Below, piece by piece: positions 1 through 12,040 of a stretch of 64,000 nt of DNA. A program made the position numbers and the translations under genes. The stretch lies in the NCBI GenBank assembly GCA_014526335.1, contig JACTAT010000177.1, forward strand, positions 473,445-537,444. Direction: 5' to 3'. This DNA comes from Chrysaora quinquecirrha. Taxonomy: Eukaryota > Cnidaria > Scyphozoa > Semaeostomeae > Pelagiidae. The notes under the pieces were generated by a model. It ran no database searches. It had not been told where the DNA came from and was given only the letters and a program-made list of their open reading frames with translations. Position 1 is the first letter of the stretch, and the number at the start of each line of letters is the position of its first letter.

Positions 1-1093
1 CCAGTTAAAATAATGACGTCGTGTGAAAAGCGTTCGAGCGATTTGATTGGTGGGTGCTCTTGGACGCGGAAGGTGACAAATCAACTTTCAAGAACGCGCG
101 TAGCGGAGCGTTTAAGAGACCACTGCTAGAAATAACAAGGCAATAGCACAATGGCAGCGCTCCGCTTCGCGCAGAGAAATCAGTCTAGTGGAAAAGGAAT
201 TTAAGCGCTGCAGTGTCCCCGCAACCTCATTCTCAGGCTCCAAAACGCGTTTCCTCAATGCCAACCGTTGACTTGCTGAATGATACGCTAAATCTTGATT
301 CGCAGACTTCGCGTTCGTGCTCGTGGAAAACATAACTTATAGAAATTTTGCTGACAAATCATGATGATTTCGAAAATGCTGTTTTTCTGCTAATTCACAC
401 CATCCTAGCCAAGTTCTTTTCCAATTTGCTTATTCCTCTTGAAAAATAACATTGAATACATAAACGATTTTTTTAATTCATTACTGAAAAGAGTTGATGT
501 TATTAAATTTATTTATTTGATAGGATTAATAAGAATTTTCATAATCCTATCCTGTTTGTAAGTTAAGAATCAATAATTCATTGTTACAGTGCCAAATTAT
601 TGCTAGAAACAAAACAGAGTTTTCCGTTTGCTGCCAAACGCATACAGTACAACGGACAGTACAGTACATGAGAGAATTAGGGGATCTAAGTAGTGTATCT
701 TATGATATAGCGTCTTAAAAAAAAAAAATAATAATAATCCCGACTTTATATGATTTACATAGTCGATATGAGACAACCCACTCAATCATGGTTCAAGGAC
801 ATGGAGCATTCCTGTCTCAACAAGTTTCGAGATTTTTTGAAACTGAAAGCCCTTAAGAGTTTCTTACGAGGTGCAGCTCACGTGAACTGAAGGCTATTCA
901 CAAATTAATCACATTGATTATCATATGATCACTCAAATTCAGCTTTGCCTTGGTGTCTTACTATGTTGTTGTGGGCTGATCTAAAAGCGTTTGGTGGTTT
1001 GGTGCTTTCTGGAAACTTTTTTGTTTACTTTTCTTTTAAAAACAGTAGCAAGCTCCCGTCAGGACTTTAAATCTGGATGATTTCTTTTTTTGT
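1..1093. other. intergenic, no gene recognised
   Basis: AT-rich sequence with scattered short open frames that lack family resemblance, codon periodicity or splice-linked partners. I see no RNA gene or repeat I can name. Confidence 0.6.
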
Positions 1094-1468
1094 ATACACG
1101 TTTTTTTTTATAAGGAACCTTTGGTCTGAGTTGAGGCTGGAGTTCCTTAATTTTTGAACAAAATGAGGCTGAAAGTTCTTTATACTGTTCCTTGTCGTGG
1201 GATATGTATAAATACTAATTTTTACAGCAAATTCATAGAAACTATTCTTCATTTCTAATTTTAAGTATAAATGGAGCCTTTTGGGGAAGAACGATGGGAA
1301 ATATATTGTACTTCTGTTCCTTTTTTGTACAAACCGTCTTGTTCTTTAAGAAAGAGTTTCTTAGTTTTTCATCTGAGCCTCGACAGTTCCTTAAAGTTCC
1401 TTAATTTTTTGGGAATTTTCAGCCTCGAGTTCCTTATAAAGGTGTTCCTTATAAAAAAAAACGTGTAT
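1094..1468. mobile_element. MITE family 1, copy A (GTTCCTTA type)
   Basis: A 375-bp element bounded by a perfect 25-bp terminal inverted repeat (1094-1118 and 1444-1468) beginning ATACACG followed by nine T and ATAAGGAAC. The core ends are CACG...CGTG flanked by TA on both sides, which fits a TA target duplication. Inside, the terminus-proximal octamer GTTCCTTA recurs at 1142, 1386, 1396 and 1429, besides the end at 1444. There is no coding capacity, so it would be non-autonomous. Related copies lie at 16576-16964, 22711-22852, 23390-23883 and 24169-24553. A TA-target superfamily is inferred; no transposase is visible. Confidence 0.85.
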
Positions 1469-4400
1469 CAGAGTGCTGGGGACATTCGCCCCTTGCCCGA
1501 GGTTCATTTTGGCCAGATTTTCGATAAATCATCAATCGGACTCGGACGCTTTTGCATAAACAACGTTAGCCGATTTGGTCTATTTAGTCTACTAGTGCTT
1601 CGAAAGAATGATTAAGTTATCGCAAACGATCATTGATCATTGATCATATGTAATTTCAAGGGCGAATGTTTCCCCGAATCTTAGTTTGCCTTGCCTTCAA
1701 ATCTAATACCTGTTCGGGCCTTGTATTCTTTGGTAATTCAATTTGTGTAAATCTTACCAAGTGTGGGCACAGTTTAATCTTAATATTGTTATAATAAAAA
1801 TTAAACATAAAGATGAAATCTTGTCTTTAAAACAACTAAATCAAGTAGGATTACGGGGAGTCATTTCCCCTGGAAAATCAGGAGAACCATCAAGAGAGTT
1901 GAATCACTGCAATGCGCTTTGTTACCAAGCTGCGAGTTGAGTTGCGCAATGCTATTTGAAATCGAGGCTGCCTATAGTATTGGCTGAAGCATCGAAAACT
2001 CCAGGGAAAAACTGTATTGTTTTAGACAGCTTTCGATAAAGCGCATTCAATTAACTCGTTTCTATAGAATGTAATTCTATTGTTTCAATTATTGTTCTTA
2101 CTAAGTAATCAATTCCTTAAGGAATATAATGTGCAAGTAGCTTCATTTGACTGTGTCGCACTCGCATTTCTTATTGCGCAGTTTTAAATTTTACGAGTTG
2201 CAGCTTGCACGTGTGCGTGTTCTGCTTTAGCCTAGAATTAAAGAGTCTGGCTTCTGTAAAAGGTACTGGCGTTTAGGCCATTTTAAAAGTGGAACTAAAG
2301 TCAGCCTCACCGAAGCATAGTTAATCATAAAGTTCCAAAGACGCAAGCCAGGTAATTTCTTTATTTCTTTCTTTTTGTATGTTAAAGTATTTGACGAGAA
2401 CAAATTTTTACGATTTGGAATCCATTCTACCACTTGTCGTATATTTATAGGGTTTTTAAATAAGTGTGTTGTAGGACAATATATGGAGGAGTAGAACACC
2501 TATCTTTCGATAGTTTTATCACTCTCTACCCCGAGGGAGAATTCACATAGATGCACATTTTTTTTATATAAAAAACAGTCTATAAGAAACTATACATGCC
2601 TTTTTTTGTCCATATTGTGACTGCTAAGAACATGATACTTCACATTCACGATATTTTCGAAATTTCGATTTTTAAGTTAAAAATCTCTGCAAGAAACTTT
2701 TACTGTAAAAATTAAGCTCAAAGTTAAGGAACCCTACTATATGGCTCAGAGCATAGATTCTTTTAACATAAGCGTACTCGATAACCCTTCATTAAGAGTA
2801 AGCGAGAAGAAGAAGAACTGAACTTTTTCCAGCGAGCAACAACAACAACATTAAACCGCAATTTGGCTCTTCATAATCCGGCATGGTTTTCACATAGGTA
2901 TTAAGGAAATTAATCCATGATGCATCGCTTTGACGCATGGAACATTCGATACGGTATGCTGTAGAACGTGTGATACCACGAGATTTCCTGTTTTACGTTC
3001 AATTCGCATCATACGCAATCTGCGGCAAGGACGATGCCTCTTACATCATACATAATCGGTCAGATTAATGTATGCGAAATTTCGCACGAATAAATTAATG
3101 ATATGACGTCGATACGAGATGACGCATTGCCCCAGTATTTCGAAACCCGTTTACTGCCTTTGGGGCTGCAGCTGGAACCTTTTTGATTGTATCGTTTGCT
3201 ACAAGGGCAAGTCAGCGATAAAATCCCCTTTGAGCACAGCACTTCTTGTATATTTTTGTATTGTCTCTTGTTAATGAAACTGTGTAATGAGAAACTATGT
3301 AAGTAATGAAACTAGACTTTGTTATTTTACAAGCTGAATGGGTATCCTGTATAAATATTTTAAAATGAAATGAAATGAACTTCAAAACTCGAATTCAAAC
3401 CAGCCTTTCGTCGACTGTTGTGCCTTTTATTATTCTATTGTTGTTCTATCATTCTATTGGTGTTTTGAAAAGAAGGACAAAATACTTTGTTTTTAAAACA
3501 ATGGCAGAGAGAGAGAGAGAGAGAGAGTATTGAGGGGGGGGGGATAAATGTCGAACTACTTAGAGTGCTGGAAAATGCCCCAAATCAACAACTTTGTGAA
3601 TGCAAAGTCCCCCAGGCCTGCATTGATAGGAGTAAATGTCAGGCTCCCAGTGTGTAAGCCCAATTTCTTAGCTTTCCATTTCTGCAACCTTTATTAGGCT
3701 AGTAATTTTCAATATTAGGAATCTTTTAAATATTTTAGGGTTAGAACCTCCTCAACCCCCCCCCAACCCCCTTCTCGACGCTTGAAGCGAAAATGCAACT
3801 CGGTTCGGCATTGTCGCTTATCAGCCCGAGGAGTCATAAAATTCCATAGGATTTGGACAAAGCTTTCGCGAAATTATACATTCGACTCTACGTATGATAT
3901 TAATCCTAAAACGAGCAAAAATCCTAAGAGAAATGTTCAAAAGTTTGCGACTTCGTCTCAAAGGACGATCTCTAATAAAAATGCATCATCTTATTTAATG
4001 AAATAATTCATGATTTCGCAATAAAACTGTCAGCTATGATTGTGAATGATTTGTAAAATAGCAAATGCATTGAAAAGTGTGTACTTTATTATTGAAAGTG
4101 TGAATCATTAGAGTTTTAAATGCCAGAAATAGCGCTTGCGTTGTAGCATCTATTTGGATATCTGATCAGAGAGCTGGAAATTCGCACACTCTCTCGCGTA
4201 CGGCTCCAGAGGGACCTGGGCCGAGACGGAATAGAATTGGATGGAAATACCATAAGGTAAAAATGCACTGCATCGTGATCAATCAAATACTTTGACGCAA
4301 TCTGTTCGGCAATATACGGTTCTGAAAGCGCAGGCGTTAGTAAACCATACGGCAAAGCACGGCAGAGCACGTCACGGCATAGCTTTGTATAATGTGAATT

Positions 4401-4498
4401 AGCTAGTGTTTATCACTCTTGTATTATATATCAACGTTAAAAAGTGTACAATTGCAATTATAATGACAACAGCATACAGTAGCATAGTATGGCATGCT
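1469..4498. other. intergenic, no gene recognised
   Basis: Three kilobases without a supportable gene. Open frames at 2227-2499 (minus), 3060-3242 (minus), 3782-4006 and 4116-4370 (minus) show no recognisable domain and no flanking exons. The only clear structure is a short GA microsatellite near 3506 with G and C runs nearby. Confidence 0.55.
3506..3543. repeat. (GA)n microsatellite with adjacent G run
   Basis: Perfect GA dinucleotide run at about 3506-3527, followed by a G homopolymer at 3533-3543. Confidence 0.9.
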
Positions 4499-4560
4499 GA
4501 TGCGGACTGGCAGGGAATCTCCTGGATAGCTATTTCCAGTAATAGGGGCCCGTATTTCCT
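4499..4560 (+). repeat. dispersed repeat, copy 1 (shared with 11368-11437)
   Basis: The segment around GCGGACTGGCAG, then GAATCTCC, then TAGCTATTT and AGTAA, then GGGG and CCGT, recurs in the same orientation at 11368-11437 with a few substitutions. Family unknown. Confidence 0.7.
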
Positions 4561-5145
4561 GTAGCTATAATTTAACCTGAACTAAAAGTTAGTTGCCGCT
4601 AGCTACTCTGTTAAAAAGTCCATCGCGAAGCGAGTTTTTGGGCAAGGGCTAGTGTTCATGTAAAATACTTCTTTTCTTGTTTTGGGTATTTCGATGGCAA
4701 AATCGTCTTCCTTACTTGCTGTCAATGATATCATTGCTTGCTGTGAATAACATTTTCAAAGTCCGCTTGAACTGCGCGAATATGAATGACGCGCATATGG
4801 TATAGAGGTAGCATCGTTAAATATAGCTTAAAATGGTATAGCATTTGGAAGTGAGGAGAGCGTGTCCGAAAACCTTAAAACGGAGAACAGAAAAAGGACC
4901 CTTTGTTCTCTGTTTTTATTTTTAACTCAAAAACCAGTCGAAACTGTAACAAAAAAGTTGAATTAGGGTTAATTGAGGTACTGATAAACTCGGATAAACC
5001 AAGTAACCTCACTGTTGTTGAATGAAAATCTCAAAAGATAATGAGAAACAAGATAGAATTGTCTATTTCTTAAACTCTTGGAAACTCAAACCATGAAACA
5101 TGAAAGCAAGCACGTCTCAAGGCACGAGTTTTACATATTAAGCAT

Positions 5146-5402
5146 GCCTTCTTGGCTTGCTACCTTGCTTGCTTCCTTGCGTGCCTGCTTGCTTGCTTGC
5201 TCGCTTGCTTGCTTGCTTGCTTGCGTGTCTGCTTGCTTGCTTGTTTGTTTGCTTGCTCGCATGCTTGCTTGCTTGTTTGCTTGCTTACTTGCTTGCTTTC
5301 TGGCATGCGGTCTTGTTGGCATTCTTGCTTTCTTGTAGCTTGCTTGCTTGTTTGCGTGCCTGCTTGCTTGCTTGCTTGCTGGCTAACTTGCTCGCTTGCT
5401 TT
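5146..5402. repeat. degenerate (CTTG)n microsatellite
   Basis: About 260 bp of GCTTGCTTGC-type tetranucleotide repeat with scattered substitutions. It leaves several frames open on both strands (poly Leu/Ala/Cys on plus, Lys/Gln/Ala/Ser on minus). These are consequences of the repeat, not evidence of coding. Confidence 0.95.
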
Positions 5403-5403
5403 C

Positions 5404-5975
5404 TATCCTATACCATATTCAATGCTCTCTCTGTTTACATTTTCTTTTGTCGTGGGAAAATCCATCATTTTGAATGAATAAGCGAAGTGGTTATATACAG
5501 ATCAGCTGATGTATAAGTGAAAACCAACTAACGGCAAACTGTTGAAATATGCTTCCCACCACAGTTCAGCTATGTTTGCTCTTGTGAACTCAAATTTAAC
5601 CAATTTTTTAGTTTTGCGGCTAAAAGTAAGGCAAGGTTCAAAGAATCATATGAAATGAATCACATTGGATGTAACTAAATCTTTTTAAATTTAACTGTTG
5701 AAAAATGATTTTCTTGTGATTTTCGGCAATATTTTAGTTCGGTTTTTCCCCAACGGCTCTATAGAGCTTTATATTAAATTTCAAAGTTAGATAAAAAACT
5801 TGCATGTACGATTGCGTTTCCTTCTCGCTTGCAAACCAAATTCGAGTTTTTTCGAAACCTTTAGTCTATATGGTTTGAAATCTTACTTACCAATCAAATC
5901 TGTAGCCATTTTTGCTGTAAAAGCTACAATCTTCGAGTGGTGGTGGAACCCCTTTCTGAACACAAATCCATATAT
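5404..5975. other. intergenic, nothing recognised
   Basis: AT-rich sequence between the CTTG microsatellite and the nested MITE pair. I see no gene or named repeat. Confidence 0.5.
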
Positions 5976-7271
5976 AAGGCCCTGGCCAAACAATCAAACA
6001 TTGTTTGTAAAACATTTGAAATTTGCTTGTTAACCCTTTCAGGCCCGGAAGGGCCATATGGCCCATGACTCATTTTGCCCTGAAATTTTTTCAGCATCCC
6101 CTTAGATCAATCCAAAATATGCTTAATTTATTCTGCATACATTAAACTTTAATCAGATGATTAGAGCCAGCCAATAGCGGAAGAGTTTCTTCTTTTTTTT
6201 GCCGTTTTATTTTGGAAAACTTGGCCTAGCCAAAATGGAGATCTTGTGCAGCTTAAAATGGTAAGAAATTTTACCTTCATTTTAAGAAAAATAATTTTAT
6301 ACTGTGGCATCAACATTAATTAAGTAATTAATAAGTTTATTCTTGGCTATAAACGAAACAACAATAATTTGGAGAATATTTTATTGTGTGGGCCATATGG
6401 CCCTTCCGGCCCTGAGAAGTTCAAGTCATGCCAGACAACGCCCACAACAAAATCAGCTGATAGCTTCAAAAACAGTTTTTCGTTTGTTTTTCTTCGAGTA
6501 TTTTGATATTAAATATTGCTCTTTAGTGTTCTTTACTTTATATATCCCAAATTTTTGACAATATCTTCTTTTTTTAGAAATTTTGAAATTTCATCATGGC
6601 ATTGACTGACCCGGGCATGCATAAACATTAGATATTTGGGGTATACAGGTTATCCTGACTTAGAAAGACTTGGTTAAGTGAAATTAAAGCACAATTTTAC
6701 TTGCCCAGGAAGATTTATACATGAGAAAATGCAAGATTTGGTTGTCGAATATGGGGCGTGGCATCTCATTTTTGGAGTTTTGCAGAATATTATTTATTAA
6801 AATGCTTTATTTTAGCAAAAAACATTAGAAAGAAGTCTAACTGTCATGTATTCTAACTTTCTGAAGAATAAAAGCAAATAAAGTTTCTTCATAGTTCATA
6901 GTTACTGATCCGTCTAGGGCCGGAAGGGCCATATGGCCCAAGTCCAGTTCTCCCTCCCTGGGAGGGACATTTCCAAAGTTTTATGTGTGTACATTCATTT
7001 ACATTGTATTGATGCTAAAAACATCAAAGAAGAATTTTTTTCTTTGAGAAAAAAATTCCGGGCCTGAAAGGGTTAAGCAAATTGTTTGACCGATTGGCAA
7101 AACACTGCTTGTCAAACACTGTTTGCTTGCAATGTTTTGAGCTATTTCGAACACTATAGCGCAATAAATAAAATACTCTTGTTTCGCGACGTGGTCAAAC
7201 AGTTAAACATTGTTCGTAAAACAAATTTAAAATGTTTGACCAACAATATTTTAAAGTTTGGTCATGGCCTA
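5976..7271. mobile_element. MITE family 2 copy, split by a later insertion
   Basis: The left end (AAGGCCCTGGCCAAAC, then AATCAAACATTG) at 5976 and the right end (TTTGGTCATGGCCT) at 7271 form an imperfect inverted repeat like family 2 copies at 7303-7521, 25305-25562, 30451-30735 and 33916-34337. With the piggyBac-like insertion (6034-7072 plus one TTAA) removed, the host is about 250 bp, the usual size for this family. The interior is built from repeats of CAAACATT/AATGTTTG. Non-autonomous, no coding capacity. Confidence 0.8.
6034..7072. mobile_element. non-autonomous piggyBac-like element
   Basis: A 1,039-bp insertion flanked by TTAA at 6030-6033 and 7073-7076, with 15-bp perfect terminal inverted repeats CCCTTTCAGGCCCGG / CCGGGCCTGAAAGGG. 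TTAA targets and CCC-type ends are hallmarks of the piggyBac superfamily. No transposase frame is present. It carries three copies of the palindrome GGGCCATATGGCCC (6051-6064, 6390-6403, 6926-6939), each joined to CCGGAA or its complement TTCCGG. It sits inside a family 2 MITE, so it is the younger insertion. Confidence 0.88.
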
Positions 7272-7302
7272 AAGAGCACAGCAACTTGAATTCATCCGGT
7301 GT

Positions 7303-7521
7303 AAGGCTCCGGCCAAACGGTCAAACATTGTTGGTTAAACATTTGATTGTCGCCAAACATTTCTGACAAGCAAAAACAATCATTAATTGAAGAACTTCAA
7401 AAACATTTTTGCTTATCACAAGCAAAAAATGTTTGACAAGCAATGTTTTGCAAGTGGCGCAAAAAATTGGCAAACAAATTTCAGATGTTTTAAAATTAAT
7501 ATTTGAGTTTGGCCAGGGCCT
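7303..7521. mobile_element. MITE family 2 copy
   Basis: Ends GTAAGGCTCCGGCCAAACGG and TTTGGCCAGGGCCT form the family 2 inverted repeat. The interior holds repeated AAACATT/AATGTTTGACAAGCAA motifs. It lies about 30 bp after the split copy ending at 7271. Confidence 0.8.
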
Positions 7522-7561
7522 AAGAATCCCTATCCCCCAAAACTAGCCAAGGATCACATCA

Positions 7562-7965
7562 CCCCGGGGGGGGTACTTCTATTGTTCGTTATATTAGACG
7601 TGCCGCCCAAATTGGTAACTTTTTCAGGGCCCATTTCCCTACATATGGGTTAATTTTTCGTAAAGAATCTCTACACATGGATAATAAAATATATAAACAA
7701 CTTTAGACATGCATTGCTTTGAAAAGTCTGATAAAAGTCCGTTTTAGTTTTCAGCGCAAATGCCTTTTCACCGCATTTAGAGTTGCCTCAGGCGTTAAAT
7801 TGGGTTCAAACATTTGAGATATTGGTACAAATGGGTAACAAATTTTGTTGTTTTTTCTGTACATGGGTACCACGGCTGACAAAATATGTCGGTAGACATG
7901 GGTGGGTTTGGTAAAACTGGGCGGCACGTCTAGTCATTTGAACAATGAAGTACCCCCCCCTGGGG
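7562..7965. mobile_element. hAT-like MITE
   Basis: A 404-bp element with terminal inverted repeats starting CCCCGGGG, then a G run and TACTTC, with further inner matches (ATTGTTC, TAGACGTGCCGCCCA) to roughly 60 bp. It is flanked by a 7-bp direct repeat CACATCA (7555-7561 and 7966-7972), possibly 8 bp. An 8-bp duplication with CA-G-rich ends suggests the hAT superfamily; that assignment is inference. Confidence 0.75.
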
Positions 7966-7972
7966 CACATCA

Positions 7973-8632
7973 CAAACCAAATACTTAGCAAATATCTAAA
8001 AATCTCATAACTAGAAAGCTTTCACCAGAAAATGATACTATACAGGTCCATACGCATTATATTGAATACTTTTTGACAACCCCAAATCCCAATGCCTGGA
8101 GTAAAACCACTTTTCTGGAGTCACTGTGTAAGGTTTTATTATACATAGCCGTTTCCCTTTGTGTAGTTAGCGATTTTAGCACAGCTTTTCCTCTTAATAA
8201 GGAAATGATTGGCAAAACATAAGAAAGGAAATTAAAAGTCGATTCAAGGATATTCTCGCCAAAGCTTGATACGTTAGTTTATTGTTAAATTTTGCTGAGG
8301 CTGTTTTTTGTTTGATAGTTTGAAAATATTGTTAAGCGTCGTTGGAAATGGTGATTCATTTGTACAAAGACGTAGATAAAATTATGTGAAGTTCACAATC
8401 ACCTTTACATCAAGAAGTTGTTGAAAGCTTTTACTACCCCAGCCGCATCTTGACATCAGAGATCGAGGCTGTGGTCATTTAGCAGTGATATTAAATTTCT
8501 CTTGGTTATATATTAATAAGAGACCGCTATCTCGTGAAAATAAATCAGTATTTGCTGTGCAAAGCCAGTGTGGAAAAGCCTTCGTTTTTGTTGAGTATTT
8601 TACGACGCATGCAATTAGTTTAGTTTTTGACG
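7973..8632. other. 5' flank of the ankyrin gene
   Basis: 660 bp of AT-rich sequence upstream of the ankyrin-repeat gene. No TATA box or transcription start could be fixed. A minus-strand open frame at 8475-8912 is a shadow of the ankyrin gene. Confidence 0.4.
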
Positions 8633-9934
8633 ATGTCTTCGGGAATGGCGACGCAGAAATTCGGTAGAGCTGAATTCTATAGGATGAATACAGAGAGAAT
8701 AAAATCGATTCTTTTTGATAATTTGCAGAGAGGAGACGCAAAGATGACAAGACAGATTCTGAACAGCTGCAAGGAAACGATCGATTTGGACACACTGGAT
8801 AAAAACGGTAACACTTTTTACATATCGCATGTTTGAAAGGACATTTTGAATCCATCAGGGCTCTTGTCGAAGCTGGCGCAAGTTTGGAGACCCAGGATTC
8901 GTATGGTTGCACAGCCCTGCATATCAGCGCAGCAAAATCGGACTTTCGAATAACAAAGTTTCTACTGGATAACGGCGCTAATGTTATGAGGTGTAATTCT
9001 GAGGGGAGCTACCCTTGATGTTGCAGCCACACTGGAAATTGCCCTGATTTTAGTCGAGAAAATGATTTCTTTAGGACACAAAGATCTTGTAAACGATTAT
9101 TTACAGCCGTTGAAACTAAAGAAGAATATTAAAGAGCAAAAGTTAATAGGTGATAACGAACAGTCTGTAATAAATTGGATAGCAAATAGCAACAGAAAGG
9201 TTGGAGATCAGCTGATTCCAGACGACAATACTGAGACCGGCTGCCGCTTCAGGCTTATTAATATTGACGACGACAAAGAGCGAAAAACTGACGATTCCTC
9301 AGACGAAAGTGATGAAGTAACAAATCAACCACATTCAAGAAGATATACTTTTCCGTCTGCCGTTGGGCCGCCAAGACCGTCCATTCTGAAGCGGTCAGCT
9401 TCCATTGGCGATTACTCAAACGTCGAGAAAACTCCGCTTCGTGATGAAATCCGCGAAGAAGATGACATCGCAGAGAAAAAGCCGTCAAACCGCGCGGTAA
9501 CGTTTCCATCCGATATTTTATGTCAAGTTTGTATAATGGACAATGATTACAGAGATCTAAAGCGACTTATCCTTGCTGATAAAATCCGCGATGTTGATAA
9601 ACTATACGCCAATGGAATATCCGCTTTGCACCTCGCGGCGATTGAAGGCCGTCCAAAGTGTGCTGAAGTCCTTATCGACTGCGGAGCGAACATTGAAAAC
9701 ACAGATCCGCACGGCTGGACTCCGTTACACGCGGCTGTCGTTTCTGGAAATATCAAGTGCGTAAAGATGTTATGTAAAAAGGGAGCGAATTTGTGCGCTA
9801 CAACAAACAACGGCGAAACGGTCTTCGATTTGGCGGAGACGGACTTGATTAGAAAATATTTGAAAATGATGACAATACGACTTGTAATGAATCCTAAAAG
9901 ACATTTTCATGTTAGACGACTAAATTCATGTTAA
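8633..9934 (+). CDS. double ankyrin-repeat protein, PP1-regulator-like, with two frameshifts
   Basis: An intronless gene. The start ATG at 8633 gives MSSGMATQKFGRAEF. About 433 aa if two homopolymer errors are allowed for: a missing T in the T run at 8815-8819 and an extra G at 9003-9006. The middle segment between them is plain ankyrin sequence in the shifted frame (GHFESIRALVEAGASLETQD, then GCTALHISAAK). Layout: ankyrin block at about residues 50-130; a charged Ser-rich linker with RYTFPSAV and a basic RPSILKRSAS segment; then RAVTFPSD at about 286-293; then a second ankyrin block (GISALHLAAIEGRPKCAEVL, then GWTPLHAAVVSGN) at about 315-400. RAVTF fits the RVxF docking motif for protein phosphatase 1. 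The RxVxFPSD-plus-ankyrins arrangement resembles PPP1R27 and, more distantly, the MYPT family. PP1 binding is inferred. The lack of introns could mean a retrocopy. Confidence 0.75.
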
Positions 9935-11367
9935 ATATTATTAATTCTTATAATTATTGACTCTTCTATGAAGAAATAACAAACTAATTTAAATTAATAT
10001 CTGTGTGAAATGGATTTGTCCTAAAATGATTTCGATTTTAAACGATGTCAAAGGAAATGCTTTGAAATATACTTGGACGTGACTTTTATATTTGTTATTT
10101 TTTGAAATTATTTTCCTGCGAGTTTTAGACGTGCTTCTGGCAATTGAAAGTTTGCATATTCGAACGTAAATCTACTGTTTCGTTTTGAAGATGAGGCTCT
10201 TCGCTAGCTATATCTTGAACTTTGAAATGAACTTGGAAAAATTTTTCTTGCAGCGAAATGATCCGAAGCTTATGACATTTGAAATGGTTGATCTAGACTT
10301 ATTACATTAATCATACTCTTCACAAACAGAAACAAGCGCTTTGAACAGCAACAAAAACGGTTGCTGTTTGCTCTGAACATAGTAATGCTTTGGAGAATCA
10401 GCAATTAGGTTGTTGTTGCTGTTTGCGAAGAGTTGGACGAGCTGTAATAAGTCTATTGTTTGTTGACCTGTTATGGGAAACAGTTTTTAAGGTTGCAATT
10501 CCCTGCGATTCTTCTAAGGTTGCTTTCTACTGAGAAGACCGAGATGCGGGGATGGGGGCATTTTTACTAAATTTTGCAAGGGATATGTCGCCCAAGCACA
10601 AAAAATATAACCTGACCTTATACCAGTTTTTCTATATCAATTTCTTAGAAATGTATAGCCAACCTTCGTGAAAAACGTGAAAATGGATACCGTTCCAGGC
10701 GACACGTCCCCACTCCCAATACCCAAATTATACATAGTGCCCCCGGGGACCGAAGAAAAGTGAACTGAAAATCTCCCACTGAGGAAATCCTGTTGTTTTC
10801 ATTTAAATCCTTTGGAAATCCTTTTGTTTTCACGTAAATCCCGTAAGCTTTTTCGAAGAGTTTTCTGGTGTAAAATTCGAGAGGTAATGAGTTGTAAATG
10901 AGTCATAAAACTTGGTGGCTCATCTATGGGGGAAAATCGCTCATGTCATAGAGAACCGCTTTTTACAGTTAAAGCTCCAATCGAGCAATAAGAACCACTT
11001 TTCAAAGCCTTTTATTAAACTTTGCTACGTTAATCTCAGTGATAACATAAAGTGTAACCATGTTTCCCACATGAAATGCCATATGACTTCGATGTTAAAC
11101 TTTGTGGTTTTGCTTGACCATTTCCCGACTGCCCAACGGCTGCAGAACCTGGAAATTATTTTAAATTGATTGATTTTTGAGTCTCCGGGATTTCTCCAAG
11201 TTGTATCAGAGGATTTGCCGTTTTGCTTTATTCATAAGAATTCGACAAAGAAAGCATTTCCTAAACGAAAGCCCAGTTTCATGCGAAGATTAGAAGATTA
11301 GACAAGTCACCGTTATGGGCAAGGTCCAATATCCAACGGAAGGGTTAAAGATGTCCTGACCCTAGGC
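9935..11367. other. 3' flank of the ankyrin gene, no further gene
   Basis: AT-rich sequence with short unsupported open frames (10645-10833 minus, 10912-11169 plus). I found no clear polyadenylation signal, RNA gene or complete transposon. Confidence 0.5.
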
Positions 11368-11437
11368 AGAGGCGGACTGGCAGCGAATCTCCATGGTTGC
11401 TAGCTATTTCAAGTAAAAGGGGGCCGTTTCCAACCCT
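11368..11437 (+). repeat. dispersed repeat, copy 2 (shared with 4499-4560)
   Basis: Carries GCGGACTGGCAG, GAATCTCC, TAGCTATTTC and a GGGGGCCGT stretch, matching 4499-4560 in the same orientation. It ends just before the 22-bp minisatellite. Confidence 0.7.
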
Positions 11438-11454
11438 GGTAATGTATGTGCAGT

Positions 11455-12040
11455 ACAGTGGAGGGATATCATCAGTATGGTGGCACGTGGAGGATATTCA
11501 GGAGAGTGTAGGGATATCATCAGTACAAAGGAGGGATATCATCAGTACAGTGGAGGGATATCTTCAGTACAGTGGAGGGATATCATCAGTACAGTGGAGG
11601 GATATCATAAGTACAGTGGAGGGATATCATCAGTACAGTGGAGGGATATCATCAGTACAGTGGAGGGATATCATCAGTACAGTGGAGGGATATCATCAGT
11701 ACAGTGGAGGGATATCATCAGTACAGTGGAGGGATATCATCAGTACAGTGGAGGGATATCTTCAGTACAGTGGAGGGATATCATCAGTACAGTGGAGGGA
11801 TATCATCAGTACAGTGGAGGGATATCATCAGTACAGTGGAGGGATATCATCAGTACAGTGGAGGGATATCATCAGTACAGTGGAGGGATATCATCAGTAC
11901 AGTGGAGGATATCATCAGTACAGTGGAGGGATATCATCAGTACAGTGGAGGATATTCAGTACAGTGAGGGATATCATCAGTACAGTGGAGGATATCATCA
12001 GTACAGTGGAGGGATATCATCAGTACAGTGGAGGATATTG
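11455..12040 (+). repeat. 22-bp minisatellite
   Basis: About 26 head-to-tail copies of a 22-bp unit (GGGATATCATCAGTACAG plus TGGA). The central copies are nearly identical. Edge copies vary (TCTTCAG for TCATCAG, and one-base deletions). 22 is not a multiple of three, so the long open frames here simply cycle through three readings of the same repeat and are not coding evidence. Each unit holds the palindrome GATATC. Confidence 0.97.

Noticed and set aside
2227..2499. 90-codon minus-strand frame
   Set aside because: No recognised domain, no splice partners, and AT-rich composition like its surroundings.
5078..5481. Overlapping open frames on both strands rich in Leu/Ala/Cys or Lys/Gln/Ala/Ser
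   Set aside because: They are translations of the (CTTG)n microsatellite; several frames are open at once.
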